A DNA stretch of 64,000 nt, from positions 17,679,280-17,743,279 of the forward strand of contig OX465103.1 of NCBI GenBank assembly GCA_949987565.1. Reading direction: 5' to 3'. The stretch is from Luidia sarsii (lineage: Eukaryota > Echinodermata > Asteroidea > Paxillosida > Luidiidae). Made by a program: the position numbers and the translations under genes. Each line of letters opens with the position of its first letter. Position 1 is the first letter of the stretch. The notes below the pieces were generated by a model. It searched no databases, was not told where the DNA came from, and saw only the letters and a program-made list of their open reading frames with translations. Of this stretch, positions 33,701 through 48,700 are shown in pieces.

Positions 33701-36700
33701 TGCACATATTTTTACGTGTATGGTCAGCATTCCTTGTGTATGTTGTACGTACATGTACTTTTCCAATGTAAAATGTGTCGGGTACAGTACTGTAGCAGGA
33801 GTTGAAGCGCAGCTCATGGGACAGTCAAGCAAATATTATTGATTTCTATTTTCTAGTCATGCAGGAAGGATATGAGAAAATAAGGAAAGCAATGCACACT
33901 GTGCACGTAGGCACATTGTACAGTACATACAGTGTATAAAGTGTACATTGTGTATACAGTACACATGTACATGTACATGTACATGTACATGTCATGTACA
34001 CTGTAGACTGTAGTTGAAGTTCCTCAATTGGTTCTCAACAAATACTGTATTACCAATACCATACAATTTGTATTTGCCATGCATGTATTGGCTGCATGCC
34101 AGTGTGAACACTGTTGAGGGAAATGGTGGTTTTCAAGTACACTGTACAGTATGTTTGGGTGAATGGGGTTACCTTTTGTTGTATTATTAGAGAACATACA
34201 TGTAGATCTCTCATCCTATCAGTGTTATACACTATACTTGTACACATACATGTACATGTACACACTCCATGGAAAGTTGAGGAAAAAAATGAAAGATCGC
34301 AGTTAAAGCTACTGATATGTGAAGGGCACTTTTCTTTTCTTTCTCAGTTTTGTTTGAATTTCCTTGTACACCTGTAATACTGCTAAACATACGTGTATGT
34401 TTGTACTGCTTCATTACAATCACACCCCATTGAAGGCTGTCCTTGGTGATGTCATGAGAGGGCAACACAGTTTATTATATATTACTATTGTTGGGGAAGT
34501 GTAACATTGTACTGTATGTTCGTATACTTATACCAGCAGTCAGTGCATGGTTTAGAAGAGAACTGATTTTAGGATTTGGAGGTCAAAAATCATGCTGACA
34601 TGACCAAAATAATCTGACCTGTCAAAGTAAGGTGTCCGTTTTGAAGCTTGTTTTTACAGAGACTACCGAGGTATTCGTGCTCATACATGTACATGTATGG
34701 TTTTGCAAAAAGTTCCTGTTCCTGGAAAACTATTTTCAGTATTGTATCTCTGTCCTTGTTATCGACTGAGAGTTAATCGGATTCCGTAGAGAAAGCTTGT
34801 GGAAAGACGTCTCGGCCACTCGGCCAGTCACTTTTTAAAAATTTTTGTAAAAAAATCCACAAAAAACAACTGCTCTCTCACTCACAGAATGAGCATTACG
34901 AACTGAAGGTACTGTACGTGTACATGTACAGTATGTATCAGGGAAATGCATACGTGTACAGTACAATGTACACACACAGTTTGTACATGTACAGTGTGCA
35001 TGGCCATGTACATGTACACATGTACATGTATGTAAGTTTATACAGCCTTCGGGGTGAGAAAAAAAGAACAGCGCCCTCAATAACAACATGTACATGTACA
35101 TGTATGGGCATAAATCTAATTACTGGTAAGCTTCAAATAAGCCTGAAACACAAACTACATGTATGTTTGATCTGTACCAATGAACATACGTATTTAATGC
35201 CAAATCAGGGTTTTCAAATTGTTGGTCTTCAGTTGACCTTTAAGTCTTCATACAATGTACCGGTACATGTACTGTAGTTACAAGTGTGCACATGTACTTT
35301 CTCAGTGAGTTCAGAAGTTTAGGCATGTACGGTATAGTTTTATTCCATGAGTACCGCTGTGATTTGATACATGTGTGGGGCAGAATGGAGTTATTCCAAA
35401 GCTATAGTGCAGCCTTACAATGACTCACTGATCACCAGGGGGTGCATAATGTGTGTAAATTGTCATCGTATTGGACAAGACTTTGCTTCCTTTCGGTTTC
35501 CTGTTGCGTTCACAGACTTAACACGTCTAGTCATGCCTACATGTACTTGCTCCTCTCTGAAATCCAGAAAATACATGTGTTTAGTAATGGGGCAATTCCA
35601 TGGTAACGGAAGGACATTCACAGGCAGTTTTCAATTTCTGAGAACATATATTTCAGAGACTTTACCTAATATTAAAAACAAAATACCATAGTTATGTGAC
35701 CATTGGTGCTATCTTTCATTTTCACTGAAAAAAATGTGAGTCAAATCTTACACTGACAAAATATGCATATTTAATGAGGTCGGTAACGGAAGGACGCAAA
35801 ATGGACATGGGTTTTTCACTCAACAAGTATTTCCTTGAAACGCTCTGAAGTGTGAGAGTCAATAATGTTGAAAATGTATTGAATAGAATCTATAGCCTGT
35901 GCCACAATACCTAATCAGTTCCACTTAAAAAAAAATAAGTTGGTGAATGAGAAACAAAGACAAATCTAAATTTGGTTTCGGTAACGGAAGGACGGTAACG
36001 GAAGGACCATCGAAATTTACATAGTCAATGTATGGGAGATGACAAAATTGTTTTTGGTCCTTCAAACAAACATACTGGAATGAGTAATGTACAGTTTTTC
36101 TGGCATTACTGCATGAGCATGATGTCAAAATTGCCTACTGATACCTGTTCTACACAAAATGTACTGTTCACTTAAAATTAATTACATGTAGGCCTAATTA
36201 ATGGCTGTATGCACAAGAACAGATTTATCGGAAATATAACTATGAAACTATGACTTTTCTTGAAAGATCACAACATAACAATCAAAAGGCTTGTGCTTCC
36301 ACAAATTTGCTTTAGTCAATGGCAACACTACTACTGTAACTAGAACACTTCTGGAATAACTTCTGCAAAATGGTATCTCTCACTGTTGTCCATGACTGGT
36401 GCTGGAAGATTCTTCAGAATTTGCTCATTGGAAATTACTCCAAACTTACATGTACCGGTATCTGCTACATCTTTTGCATTGAATACAGCACCCCTTTGGT
36501 CACTTTTGTGAAGATGCATGACAGAAAACTCTTAGTCATGAATCTTTGTTATTGTGTTATAAATATAAGCAATATACTGTACTTGAATTGAATTATCTGG
36601 CAACTTTGTTTGGACAAATATATTTCACAACGAAATCCCCACATTTCGGAAGGGAAATTTCCTCATCAGATGTGTGCAGTGATTGTAGTGCAGGCATCTC

Positions 36701-39700
36701 AATGAAAAGGCATGATGGAAGTTGGCATAAGCTGTGTAGTTATCAAGTGTACATTGAGCATTAGCCCTACACCAAGCAAACTTATATTCCAATCCATTTT
36801 AATCCATTGGTTCACAAAAGACTTTCCTTTAAAATTTTGACAATATCTAAGTTCATGTACTGTACTGTACGTGTAATTGTGCCCTGTCACTGCTCATGAT
36901 TGAGACTTCGGAGACAAGTCACCCCACATCCTCCCCACTTCCCACTTCTCCCCTCCCCAACCCCTTTCCTCCTCATTGGGGAGACCTATAATGATGACAA
37001 CACTGATGATAGGAACCTACACACATATTTACATGGTAATTTGATGAGATGCATAGCATTTTGTCCTTCCGTTACCAATTTTGTCCTTCCGTTACCGGAG
37101 CTTTGGTAACGGAAGGACACATCATAATTGATGTTAATTAATAAACGTAATAATGTAGAGACACCAAAGTGGTAAAATATTATTTGCCAGCCTGAACTCA
37201 CTATTTTTACAGCTTTTCTCTGAATCTTTACTGCAATTTTGGAAAATATATTGATAAATGTGTAATTTTTGGTAACGGAAGGACATTTAAAGTAGCAAAA
37301 TATTCAAAATCGCTGAGGTGAAACGATTTACATGATGCAGGAAAACTTGTTTCTGTAGTCTCATTTATAGCCTGATTACTGATATTACCATTGTTTTGAA
37401 GTTTGAAATGCATTTATAATCCCAGAACAGGTGGCATACAATCTTCAAGAATTTTCCCTTTTTTTGGAAAAAAATATGTTGATTGCGCAATCAAAAACTT
37501 TGGTGGGGAAAAGCGCGAAAAATCAAATTTTAATTTTACATCTTCAAAATATAGACTTTCAGCTTTCATTTGACACCAAATTTGTGCAATTTGAATATAT
37601 TTGAAATTTCCAGTGTCATGTTCACCTTTGCGTGGAATTGCCCACTGGTAAAATACCGGGTAAATAAAAGTACATGTGTGTACAAATATGTACACGTATA
37701 TTCCTACAATGTAGCTCATAGTCATAATACTTTAATAATGTACCGGTACATTGTACAGTACAGTACAGTGTACATACATGTACACGTGTACATGTACAAT
37801 GTACTTTACATGCACATGTATGTGTATATGTACACTGTACACGTGTACATGTACATGTACATGTACAGTGTACATGTATTCATACATTTATGTTGGGGAT
37901 ACATGTACATGTACTGTACATTGATCATGTATATGCACCACATTGGTCCTGCTTGAGAGTGTACCGGTACATGTACATGTACATGTACAAGAACTTTTAG
38001 AATTTGTCACTAGTGTCACTGTCAGAGCAATTGTGATACGTGTAGCTTACTGATACGCATGCACAGTATGTACATGTACAGTACATGTAGGTAACCAAGG
38101 TTTTCATCACAGGTTGCTGAAATGAATGACAAGTGTTTATCTTCTCAAAATTTAGTGGACCTGATGTTTTGATCCTACATGTACATGTGTACATGTAGCA
38201 GGACCTTTCTCAAAGGCAGAGTGTTTATCTTGTTTAAATACTTGTACATGTACATGTGTACTGTACATGTACATTACATGTACATGTACATTACATGTAC
38301 ATGTACATGTACATGTAGTGTACTACATGTACAGTACATGTACATGTACTGCTACAAACAGTATCCATGCATGTTCTGTTACAGTACATGATCACATACA
38401 TGTCTTTTTATCATACATGTACACATAAAGTACAGTACCTTACTGTATACATGTACATGTATGCTGTACATGTACATGTACATGTATGCCACTAACATGC
38501 ACAATTACAGTATACATGTACACCAGGCCTCGAACTTAAGCAAAAAAGGGGCAGGCCACTTTGGCCTTGCCGTCATCAAAATTGCACAGGGCACCAAGGC
38601 CAACTCAAGGGGGCACCGAGGCCAACTCACTGTGGCATCACAAGGCCAATCAAAAGGCCAAACCTTTATTTTACATTTTTAAACAGCCAGTGTATACACA
38701 TCAAATCTGTATAGTGCAGGTCACATAACACCATGTCGCCTTCCTTAATAAAATAAAAATAAAAAATCAATTTTATTTTGAAGGGTAGAAAGATGGGTGC
38801 ACCTAGGCTTTGGCGGTTTTGGAAAAATAAAAACCTAAGAAAAAAACCGCCGGACCCTCGACTGGGTGAAACCATGGAGAAATAAGAAGAGGTGAAACTG
38901 TAGAACCGTTTTTTTTTTTTATGAGAAACAAAATAAAATAAAAAAATATATATAGAAAAAAACCCACACAATTCCAATTTAGAACCCCATTATTATCCCA
39001 ATCCATGTTTTGTTTCTATAGTAAAATAAATTGTCCTTTTTTGTAGCATAATCGTCTCGCTAAAACGTCTGGAAGTTCCGATCAGAGTAGCGCAGCGCAC
39101 GCGTAGCAGCCATGCAGCCATGCGGTCGCTGTGCACGTGCACTGTGCAGTATACAGTGTGTGCAAAGAAGTGTTGTGTCATGTCACATGTGCCGCGCGTA
39201 GGCTGGTTTCGGCCCTACTGCTCATGTAGCGTCACTATGGCTTTACCTAGAGGCGGAAACCAAACCTAGACTTGCCAATACGCTAACGTCGCAAAGGGAA
39301 ATCGGTTATAACTAAAATGCGCTACTTTCATCGTTTGTCTCTGAATGTTGTTTCCGCGTAATTCAATATTATTTCCTTCGTCATTAATTTTGAAAGTGGT
39401 AAGGATAGAAAGAAGAGAAAACAGGCTTCAATTTAAGGGTAAAATAGACAGATTTGGACGATGTTTACAGGGTAGACGCTTGGCGGTCGAAAAACGCGAG
39501 TTTGACTTTTTTCCGCCGTTTTGGCTTGATCTTCCGTGGCGGCACACGGAGCGATTTTGCAAAAATAATATGTAATTTTCAACTTCCGATATCTCAACAA
39601 ATGAACGACAAATCCATCTAAAAAATTCTACAATTCTAGAAAATACTTTTCTTATGAGGAGTGCGTACTTCAGTTGATGGCGAAACTCGAAACATCGCTA

Positions 39701-42700
39701 TTACAACTGTAATAAACATTAGTTTAGTTGTTAGAAAACAACTGTAAGGACTGGTGGAAGTCTGCTAATCATTCTGCACGTGCCGAGTGCACACACACTG
39801 GTTGATCGGACAGCGGTCTCGCACCATGATGATCAGCCTCAACGTAAATGTACGTGTACTGTATGCAGAGATACATACGATGAGCGTTCGCAAATCACGG
39901 GGGCAAGTACGATCCCAACAGCCGTTTTTACAGCAGATTTGGTCGGCAAATGCCTAAAATGTCTGACACAAAACATTGTTGTTTTTAAATTCAAAAGAAA
40001 AAAACCATTTTTGAAATAATGTTTGTATTCACGTACGGATTTTGCACGGATGTAGAGGTATAAATACAAAAGGGCACGCTGGCCAAGTTGGCCGCGACAA
40101 GTGTATTTTTTGAAGGGGCATCGCGGCCAAGTTGGAAGGGCATGCGGCCATTGGCCGCGGTGGCCGCGGTAAAGATCGAGGCCTGGTACACACACATGTA
40201 CATGTACATGTACATGCACTTGTACATGTACATGTACATTACAAACTTGTACAAGTACAGTAGCACATGCATGGGAATTGGTGAATAAATAAACAGACTT
40301 GCTATTACATTTATGTACCGGTGCTATGTACAAATGTACATGTACATGTACATGTGCATACTGTGCATTATACATGTACATGTACATCTACATGTACATA
40401 TACATTACCGATACATGGACTGCTTCTTGCATTCATCCATAATGTAAGTTTCATACTGTATATGTACAGTACAGTGTACATGTACATACACTGAACTTGT
40501 ACATGTACATGTACATGGTTATGGGTGACTGTACAGTGTACATGTACATCATGCAAGTTACATGTATCTTTTGACTAGTTTGAACATGCAAAAGAACACA
40601 CATACGTACATGTACAATGTATGTACTGTACAATATGTACATGTATTGCCTTTTTCATTATAATCAATTGTGTGTAAACCTACATTGTCCATTGTATAAA
40701 CATGGACATGTACTTGTACATCTGTATGTACATGTACGTGTACATAATGTACTTTGTGTTTTGATCCCAGATTCAGGAAGGGTTCAGGCTTTCTTGTTTA
40801 TTTCCTATTGACAGCTAAGCCAATAAGAGTTTTTACTTTTAGGTCCTTGACTCCTTTCATGACCCTTGCATGGCTGGCTCAGTCTTGCATCATACATGTA
40901 CATGTACCTGTACTCCACTATACTGTAGATCTGTGAATCAAAGTTACATTTGTACATGTACACTGTATGTGCAGTTTCTCAGTAATCATCCCAACGATTG
41001 AGTATGTCACGTCCCAAGGATTGTACTGCTATCAAAGGAAGCTTTGAACCCACTGTAGTACTGTACATGTACACGTGCTTACATGTAACACTTGGGCTTG
41101 CCAGGATCGTTTTGTTAGATATGTACATGTAGTTTTAGCATAGGTTTTACTTACATACTGTAGTTTGGTTAGATTTCTATTTAAGTAAGTTAGGTTTGTT
41201 TACATGTACATGTATGTACAGTATGTCAGTATGTACATGTACATGTACATGTATGTATAATTACATGTAATGAATTAATCGTCTCTTTCAGTTCAGGTGA
41301 AGATTTTTAACTCATCTAACATAGAATGAAGTAAAATTGAAGTACAGTAATTGATGTAAGCTTGATGTACATTTCATGTACCTGTACCGTAGTTCATGCT
41401 TCATAAGTTCATGGTGATATTGCTGTGCACAGGGAAGTCCCTGGAGAGAGTTGAATGAGCAGTATGTGGTCAGGCTCTAAACTCTACCAGATTGTCTGGG
41501 GGATTCCCCCCTCAAATCTCTGGTTTCCTACCACTTTTAAATCCATCATGCACTTCCTTGTCTTCTCTATAAGGGTCCCCTACTGGAGAGAAGCCAAAGG
41601 GATGAAGCCATAGCCCTCCCTATTCAAATACATTTACACAATGTAGATGCCAAGATTGAATCATTCAGTCTAAAGCTGCAACTGTCTAACAATTAACAAC
41701 CTTAGAAGTCAGAAGCCCATTTTCAAATTGAAGCAGCCTCTTTTGCAAAGAGCCTTTTCTCAAGGCTCTGCAAGGATTGTATATTGTCAGACAGCGGTAG
41801 CCAAGTCAACTTAAAAAAGAAAGAAAATTGAGCTCTGTAGCATTCATGGTTTTTGAAAAGCAAGCTTCAATTTAGTATAATCACCAATTATGTGTTTTTT
41901 GTTGTTGTTTTGTTTGATTTCATTTGCCGACTAGCCATCTGGACATACCGCGCAACCAAAGATGCCGAATTATCCTTTGTGATTGGAGACACCATCGTTG
42001 TCTTGGAATCCTGCGAAGGTTGGTTTAATTAAAAGCAAGCACTAGTTATAAAAATGTCAGGGTCACTAACGCAACCCATTCCGTTTTCCTGACAAATATT
42101 TGAACTCAAATCCATAAACCTGGCTTTAACACGTTCTAGTGCCCTGCAGTTCAAGAGAAATATACTTTGCATGTACACGCGTTGAACCTGTGACTTATAT
42201 TGTAGCCCATAGTCCATATGACCTCACACAGACCAAAATTACCGGAAGTGCCACAGCGCACAATCACAAATCTGTTGCTAATCTGTGAGGTGCATGCAGA
42301 CTGTCAGTTGCTTAGATGTGACTCACGTGCATTTCAACAAGCCAAAACTGACTGGGAACTTTTTGAACAAACTGAAGAATGGCAAAGAAAGTTTGACTGG
42401 ACAGGGACAGTGGGACTTGAACCTGAGACCTCTGGTTTTTCTTACCAGGAAAAAACAACCCAGAGGTCTCGAGTTCAAATCCCAGTCCAGTCAAGGTTTT
42501 CTTTGCGATGTTTTAATTTAAACAAATAAAGGAAAACATTTCTTTTCAAAACTTCAATTAAAAAAAGCTGCAACCACTTTGTGTGATCCTTGAACTGCTG
42601 TAGGAAGTTTTACAACATATTTGGTTGTTTGCATTTGAATGAAAGTGGGGGCATGATCCCTGAAGATATACGGCAGTTAATGGTTGAATAGCTTCTGGCT

Positions 42701-45700
42701 GGTGCCCCCACTTGGGCAAAGACTAGTTGACAATTTGGGAAGGCCACCATCTAAGGGCTGGGTAGCTCAGATTGTAAGAGTGCTGGTACCCAAAACCCGT
42801 GGCCTTGGGTTCATTTGCCATTCCATTCAAAGTTTTCTTTGCCATTTTCAATTTGTTTTTATGTCAATTTTGTTTCGGCAGTATGGCTGCGAGGATACAT
42901 CTCCCCTCACAAGGCACAAACGGTAAGGATTGTAGACACAGCCCTGTTCATTAATGCACAAAAAAAACCTAAATTTAACCAGATTTGATGAGGTTCACTG
43001 GTGAAAAGGTACAGTACCAAACAAGTTGAAAAGGATGGATTAGAATTGATTCTATTGGCAGATGCTCGTGTTGATTGTGAATAAAGTTTGGCTGAATGTT
43101 TTATGTATACTTGTGCTTTCACAGGCTTGTCATTGTGATTGATAGTGAGAGTAGGCTTCCGATAGGCCTGTGTGTACAGTATATTGTGAACAAGATGGTG
43201 TTTACACTCATGAGTTAGAAACACAATGCCACTTGCAGTTGGTTGGATTTCCGTGCGCATGACCTTGATACAGTCAATAAGATGCAGCAGTGGGTGCACT
43301 CTGTGGGATTCTGTTGACCCAAGCCCTACTGAACTACAGTAGTTGAGACACAGCAGTGGGTACATGTCCGTTCTGCGGGGGATACTGTTGATAGTGCCGA
43401 CCCTCACCCGTTGCACTTGATGAGATGCAGTAGTGGATAGACTGTGTGGGATTTGGTTAACCCTAACCTTCCTGCCAACAACATGCCTATAGCATAGCTG
43501 CCAACCATTCCTATTTTGGAGGAATCATTCCTCTTTTTGGTAAAAATTTCTCACCTTTAACAAGCTCTTTACCATGCTAACAACAGATTTTTGATTTTTG
43601 ACTTGGAAATACACAAGTATTCCTATGTACCGCAGTTTGCACTGTGATTCCTCTTTTTCAGCAGAAGTATTCCTGATTTTCTTTAAGATACAGGTTGGCA
43701 GCTATGCTGTAGTGGGGTTCCATTGACCGAAGCCCTGTTGACTGAAGCAGCTGGTGTATTCAAAACATGAATTCGTCCAGTAAAAAAATGGTGCAATCAA
43801 TGGATTTGTGCACTGAGCTAGATCCTCTGCCACAGATATGTACCGTACTTGTATGTAGGCCTACATGTACATGTACAATGTACATGTACAAAACAAATAG
43901 ACAAGTGTACAGTTTGTACATGTACATGTACATGTAGTTTGGTTTGGAAGTTTCTGTCACTAGCAGAGACATTCATGACTTGTTTCTCAAGGAACTGTGA
44001 CTCTTCTGAACGTTCATTGATTATACAGCTTCAGTAGGCCTATGTATCCATGCCGTCAGTCTGGCCTTTACCCTGTATCCTGTAAACAAGTCTCCAGTGC
44101 AGTTTGGAAGGGAAGTGCTCGCTGACCAGACAAACTGGCCGACTGGTTGTTTGGCAGGCGGACGTGAGAAAAGGGGGAAAAACCCTGAGCAGGATTTGAC
44201 GCCGTCGGTACGCAGTATTCAGGAGGATGAGGTCTCTAGAAATCTCTTCCTCCCGAGAACCAATAGGAGTCCTTGTACATTTGTACCAGGACTAGTAGGC
44301 CTGCCCAACCGTTGTGTAGTGCACTGCAAAAGAAGTCTACAACTGGCCTCTATGACTCATTATGTGCAAAGATCGTTCCAAAAAACGTGATTATTATTGA
44401 AAAAGTCTCACTGTTAGTGGAGTCCGAATTGCCGTTCAAATCCCACTAATAATCGCGTTTATTGTGTCCACACACAGAGAAGAAGTGGAGTTTGAATCGC
44501 GATTCAAATCACGATCCAAATAATCACGTTTATTTGGTGTAGTGGAAACGGCCCTAGAGTGACCTACAGTACTTGTGATGGGGATAGGGGTTGCCATCCA
44601 ATCTGCATCCTGCTGTGTGCATCAATGGCACATATTAAGAGTGCCACCCCCCCCCCTCAATGTGGCATTGCAAATAGACATTGGGCACCCTGCTATGGAA
44701 TACCATAGGAATACAGTGTAGGGGCTAACATGTGCTAACATTGCCACAGACTGAGCTGTCTCTGCCCCCTGCTAGCTCCGCTGAATCACCCAGGATGACA
44801 TCATAAGTCTATTTTTAAGCAAGGAAATCCAGGTCACTGATTTTTGACAGACAAGAGTTTCCACCCTCCCTCCTCCTCCAAAGAAACCTTGAAAGAAAGA
44901 GTCTGTTTTTTGTTGTTGAACAAATCTATTGCACTTCCTGTTTTGGGATACTGCACTTGCCCTTCTTCTCCAACTTTCCCCCCGACCCCAACGATGTGTT
45001 AAATCCCCATTCTCCTCTCATGTCAGTTTATGTGGAACTTGTCCAAGTGCTGGGGGTAGTGGGGTCTCAAATGTCACATTGTGCTCATGACTCGTAGACT
45101 AGTGACATTCATAATCCTGCCCTGGGCCTGGGATATTGTAAAAAAAAAAGTTTGGGGGTCGAGTTCAGACTTCACTGCCCTGCTAGACTTCCTCTACTGT
45201 ACCCTGCATGCATATTACCATGGCCCACACTGCTCACAGATACCCCCTTATTAATCACTCTCCAATAGGATCTTGGTTGATTTACTTACAGTGTAGATCT
45301 ATACACGTAGAATAACAGACACACTAGCTCTACTAGTGGGTCTAGTGGAAACATTTATTACTTGGATTGCACTGCTTATTGGGAATAAATACATCTAAAG
45401 GTCAAGGAAGAGGGTGATAAAAGTCACGCAATGTCTCGTTGCTGATAGCGAAGTTTTTATTGCTGGAATTGCTAACCTTCATCAGGCAACTGAAGATTGG
45501 ATGCTGCGGTGTCTGTTTATAAACGCTCTGCTGGCTTCTGTGCACCGGTGTGCGGAAGTTGCAGTGGTGTACAATACCACCGAGATGAACAACCCCTTCA
45601 TTACTAATAAATACATACTGTACATCAGTACATCAGTACTGTGGTTCCTTTTTCTTAAAGTAATACACCCATTTTTTTCTCAAACTGCTGACTAACTGAA

Positions 45701-48700
45701 AGAACCCAACTTCTAATCTGAATTCTGCCTTTGAGAAGGGTCTTGCTTGGGTACTTGCACTTGCACTTGGTATCTCTTGGTTGCTGCTACTGCTAGCTCT
45801 ACAAATCATGAATGACTCTGAATGGGACAAAATGCCAAAGCAAAACTGGCAGGTACAGTACGGTATATAGTGTTTGTTTTGTAGCCAACCCCACCAGGTT
45901 CACCCTTTCCCCTGCCTCTTGTTTTTTCATTTACTGTGCAAGTTTGTTCAAGCCCCCAATTACCTTTTCGCCTCGGTTTTGTCACATCTTTTGTTTTCAC
46001 TGCCTCATCATGCTGTATTAAACAAAAATATACATGTACATGTACATCATGATAATATGACTGCAAACCACGTGAATGGTGCCCTCATGTGGTAACTTTG
46101 TCTCAACAAGGAAGTTGATAGATTTTGATACATCATGTACATGTACATGTATGGCTTCTCTTATTTCCATGATCAAACATTGGTTTCCTGTCACTGCATG
46201 GCACTGCTTAACTTGTTATCAGTGCATTTCAAGCATACATGTACTGTATATTTAATAATATTGACCTGTTTTTCAATTTCATTCAACACGCAGTGTTACA
46301 TGAACTACCGCATTTAAATATCCATATGATACAGATACATAGTAAATGTACATACATACATAAGTTTTGATGGCTTTAAGGGAAAATAAGCATGGATTAC
46401 ATGTGTGAGTGTCCAGTTACAGTTGTGAATTTTCTATAACAACTTGGCAAAAGGGACGAACAATGGCATTGCCTTACATGTTCATGCCTAAAGGCACAAA
46501 GACAGTACATATGGCAGTAACATTACATTATATCACTGTCTTTCATATGGTACAAGGGCATTAAAGGTAAACCTCGCAGAAGATTGTTTTTTTGGGTCTG
46601 AAACTGTCCACCAATTCATGATGTACAGTATAGTATAGAAGTTATGAATACAGCATTTGGACTGTACATGTACATGTACGCTGTATAGTCCTTTATTTGG
46701 TTGTCTCCAGAACCTATACCGTGCGAAGTTGTGCCACCTCCACTTCACTGCAAGTGTAAGCAGTCCTTTTTTGTAATATCAAAGCCCTACATACGATGGG
46801 CAGACTACACACTGCATGAAGCATTGAGTTACAGGCTCTTTTGTGAGCCATACTCCATCTCGAAAGATTTTTGGTAAGGTTTCTTAGGTACAAAAGTGTT
46901 CTTGTGTCACAAAATCATTCATGGGTACAAAAGCATTCTTGGGTACAAAAGCATTTTTGGGTATATAAACATTCTTGGGTATAAAAGCATTTTTGGGTAT
47001 AAAAACATTCTTGGGTATAAAAGCATTTTGGGGTACAAAAGCGTTCTTGCTTAACCTTAAACCTAAATTTATCAACATTTACATATGTACATGTACCGGT
47101 ACAGCATAAATTATATCATTTATCAAAATGTGTAATACTATTTTATGAAATGTTGCTCAATGGCCAATTACTGTATATTTTCTTGTAATACATGTATATT
47201 TGGTTACACTGTGTAAAATGAAAGCATTGAAATACATTGTGTAAATGTATTGTACATGTATGCACACAGTGTCACCACAGACATTCCACATTGTGCTTCC
47301 ACCATGCAAACCTTCAAGTCTTGCTTTGCATGAATGAAGTCATAACCCATCACCATCTTCACAAGTGTTGGGTTCCTCATTTGGTAAAAATTTGGTAAAA
47401 AAAACCAAATCATCACAGAAACACCAGAAATTGTTTAGAAAAAAACATTTTAATTGCAAAAGAGGTTTTATGTTCTACATTACACACTGTACATGTACTT
47501 TAAAAGATACATGTACATGTGTACGGTACACATTCATTTACATGCAAGAATACTGTGGGAGTGTGTTAGTCTGTTGGTGAGATAAGACTTGATTAACGGA
47601 GCTACCGGTAAATGTTTGTGCATCAATCAGAACACTTGTCTTTGTTTTCACTTTCAGGGCATTTTCCCCTCATCACATGTTCACGTTCACGAAGATCTTG
47701 GCGATCAAGGGTAAGCAAAACCTCTTACTAGAGGGCGCTGTTTCTTGCACCGTTCAAGGCTGCCTGTATAAGAAGAACCAGGTTCTGCCGCATACACTAT
47801 GAAGAGCCATGGCATTTCCACACTGCAAAGATAATGGTCCTTGGCTTAGATCAATATCTATGTACAGTATATGACTGTGAAGGCAAGCATACTGTACATG
47901 TACACGTACAATAGGCAACACTCCCTTCGTAGTAATAATCATGATGATACTTGAGGTGGGTATTTATATAATAAGATAAGATAAGATGTAGTTTGTTATT
48001 GTAATGAAATATAAGAGTAATATTGGTCAACCAATGTGCAACCCCTGCCAGAAGGGAAATGGCTTTGAACCATTGCCACAAAGCCATTTCAAAGCCACAT
48101 TTACATGTGTACATGTACATATGTGTCCAAGCATCCCCTATTCCATACATGTGTTAAGTTCATCAGCATTTGACTTTGACTGCTATACAGAAATGTTGCA
48201 AGATACTTACTGACTAAAACAAGCAAAATGCAAATCGTAAGTATGATATTGTATGAAAACAGTCCGGATAATGAGACATGAACGGTACAAATGCCTAATG
48301 GCTGTGTGCCGGAGAAGTGGCTAGTTATCAACTAGTATCAATGTTCCTACGGCCAATCCATAAGCACTGTCTTTTTACTATGCTTCCTTTGACATGAAGT
48401 GTTGAATTACAAACCAAATCCTGGTTTTTCTCTTCCTAATTGGCCGGAGTCTCCTGTGTCCACCCTACATTGAGGTTTGTTCTCATCTGCAGTGCATTAT
48501 CATTGGTGGTACCATGTTGCATCATAGATATAACATGATGTTTTGCGTTGAGGAGAATGTACATTGTACACTGCATGTAATTCAATGAGGGTTTGCTCTG
48601 CTCGGTGTGATAAACTTATCATTGTGAATGACCCTGATGATTTGCAATCATATCTATGAGAGAGCATGGTCTATTCCAGGCCCCTTCTCCTCCATGAACT

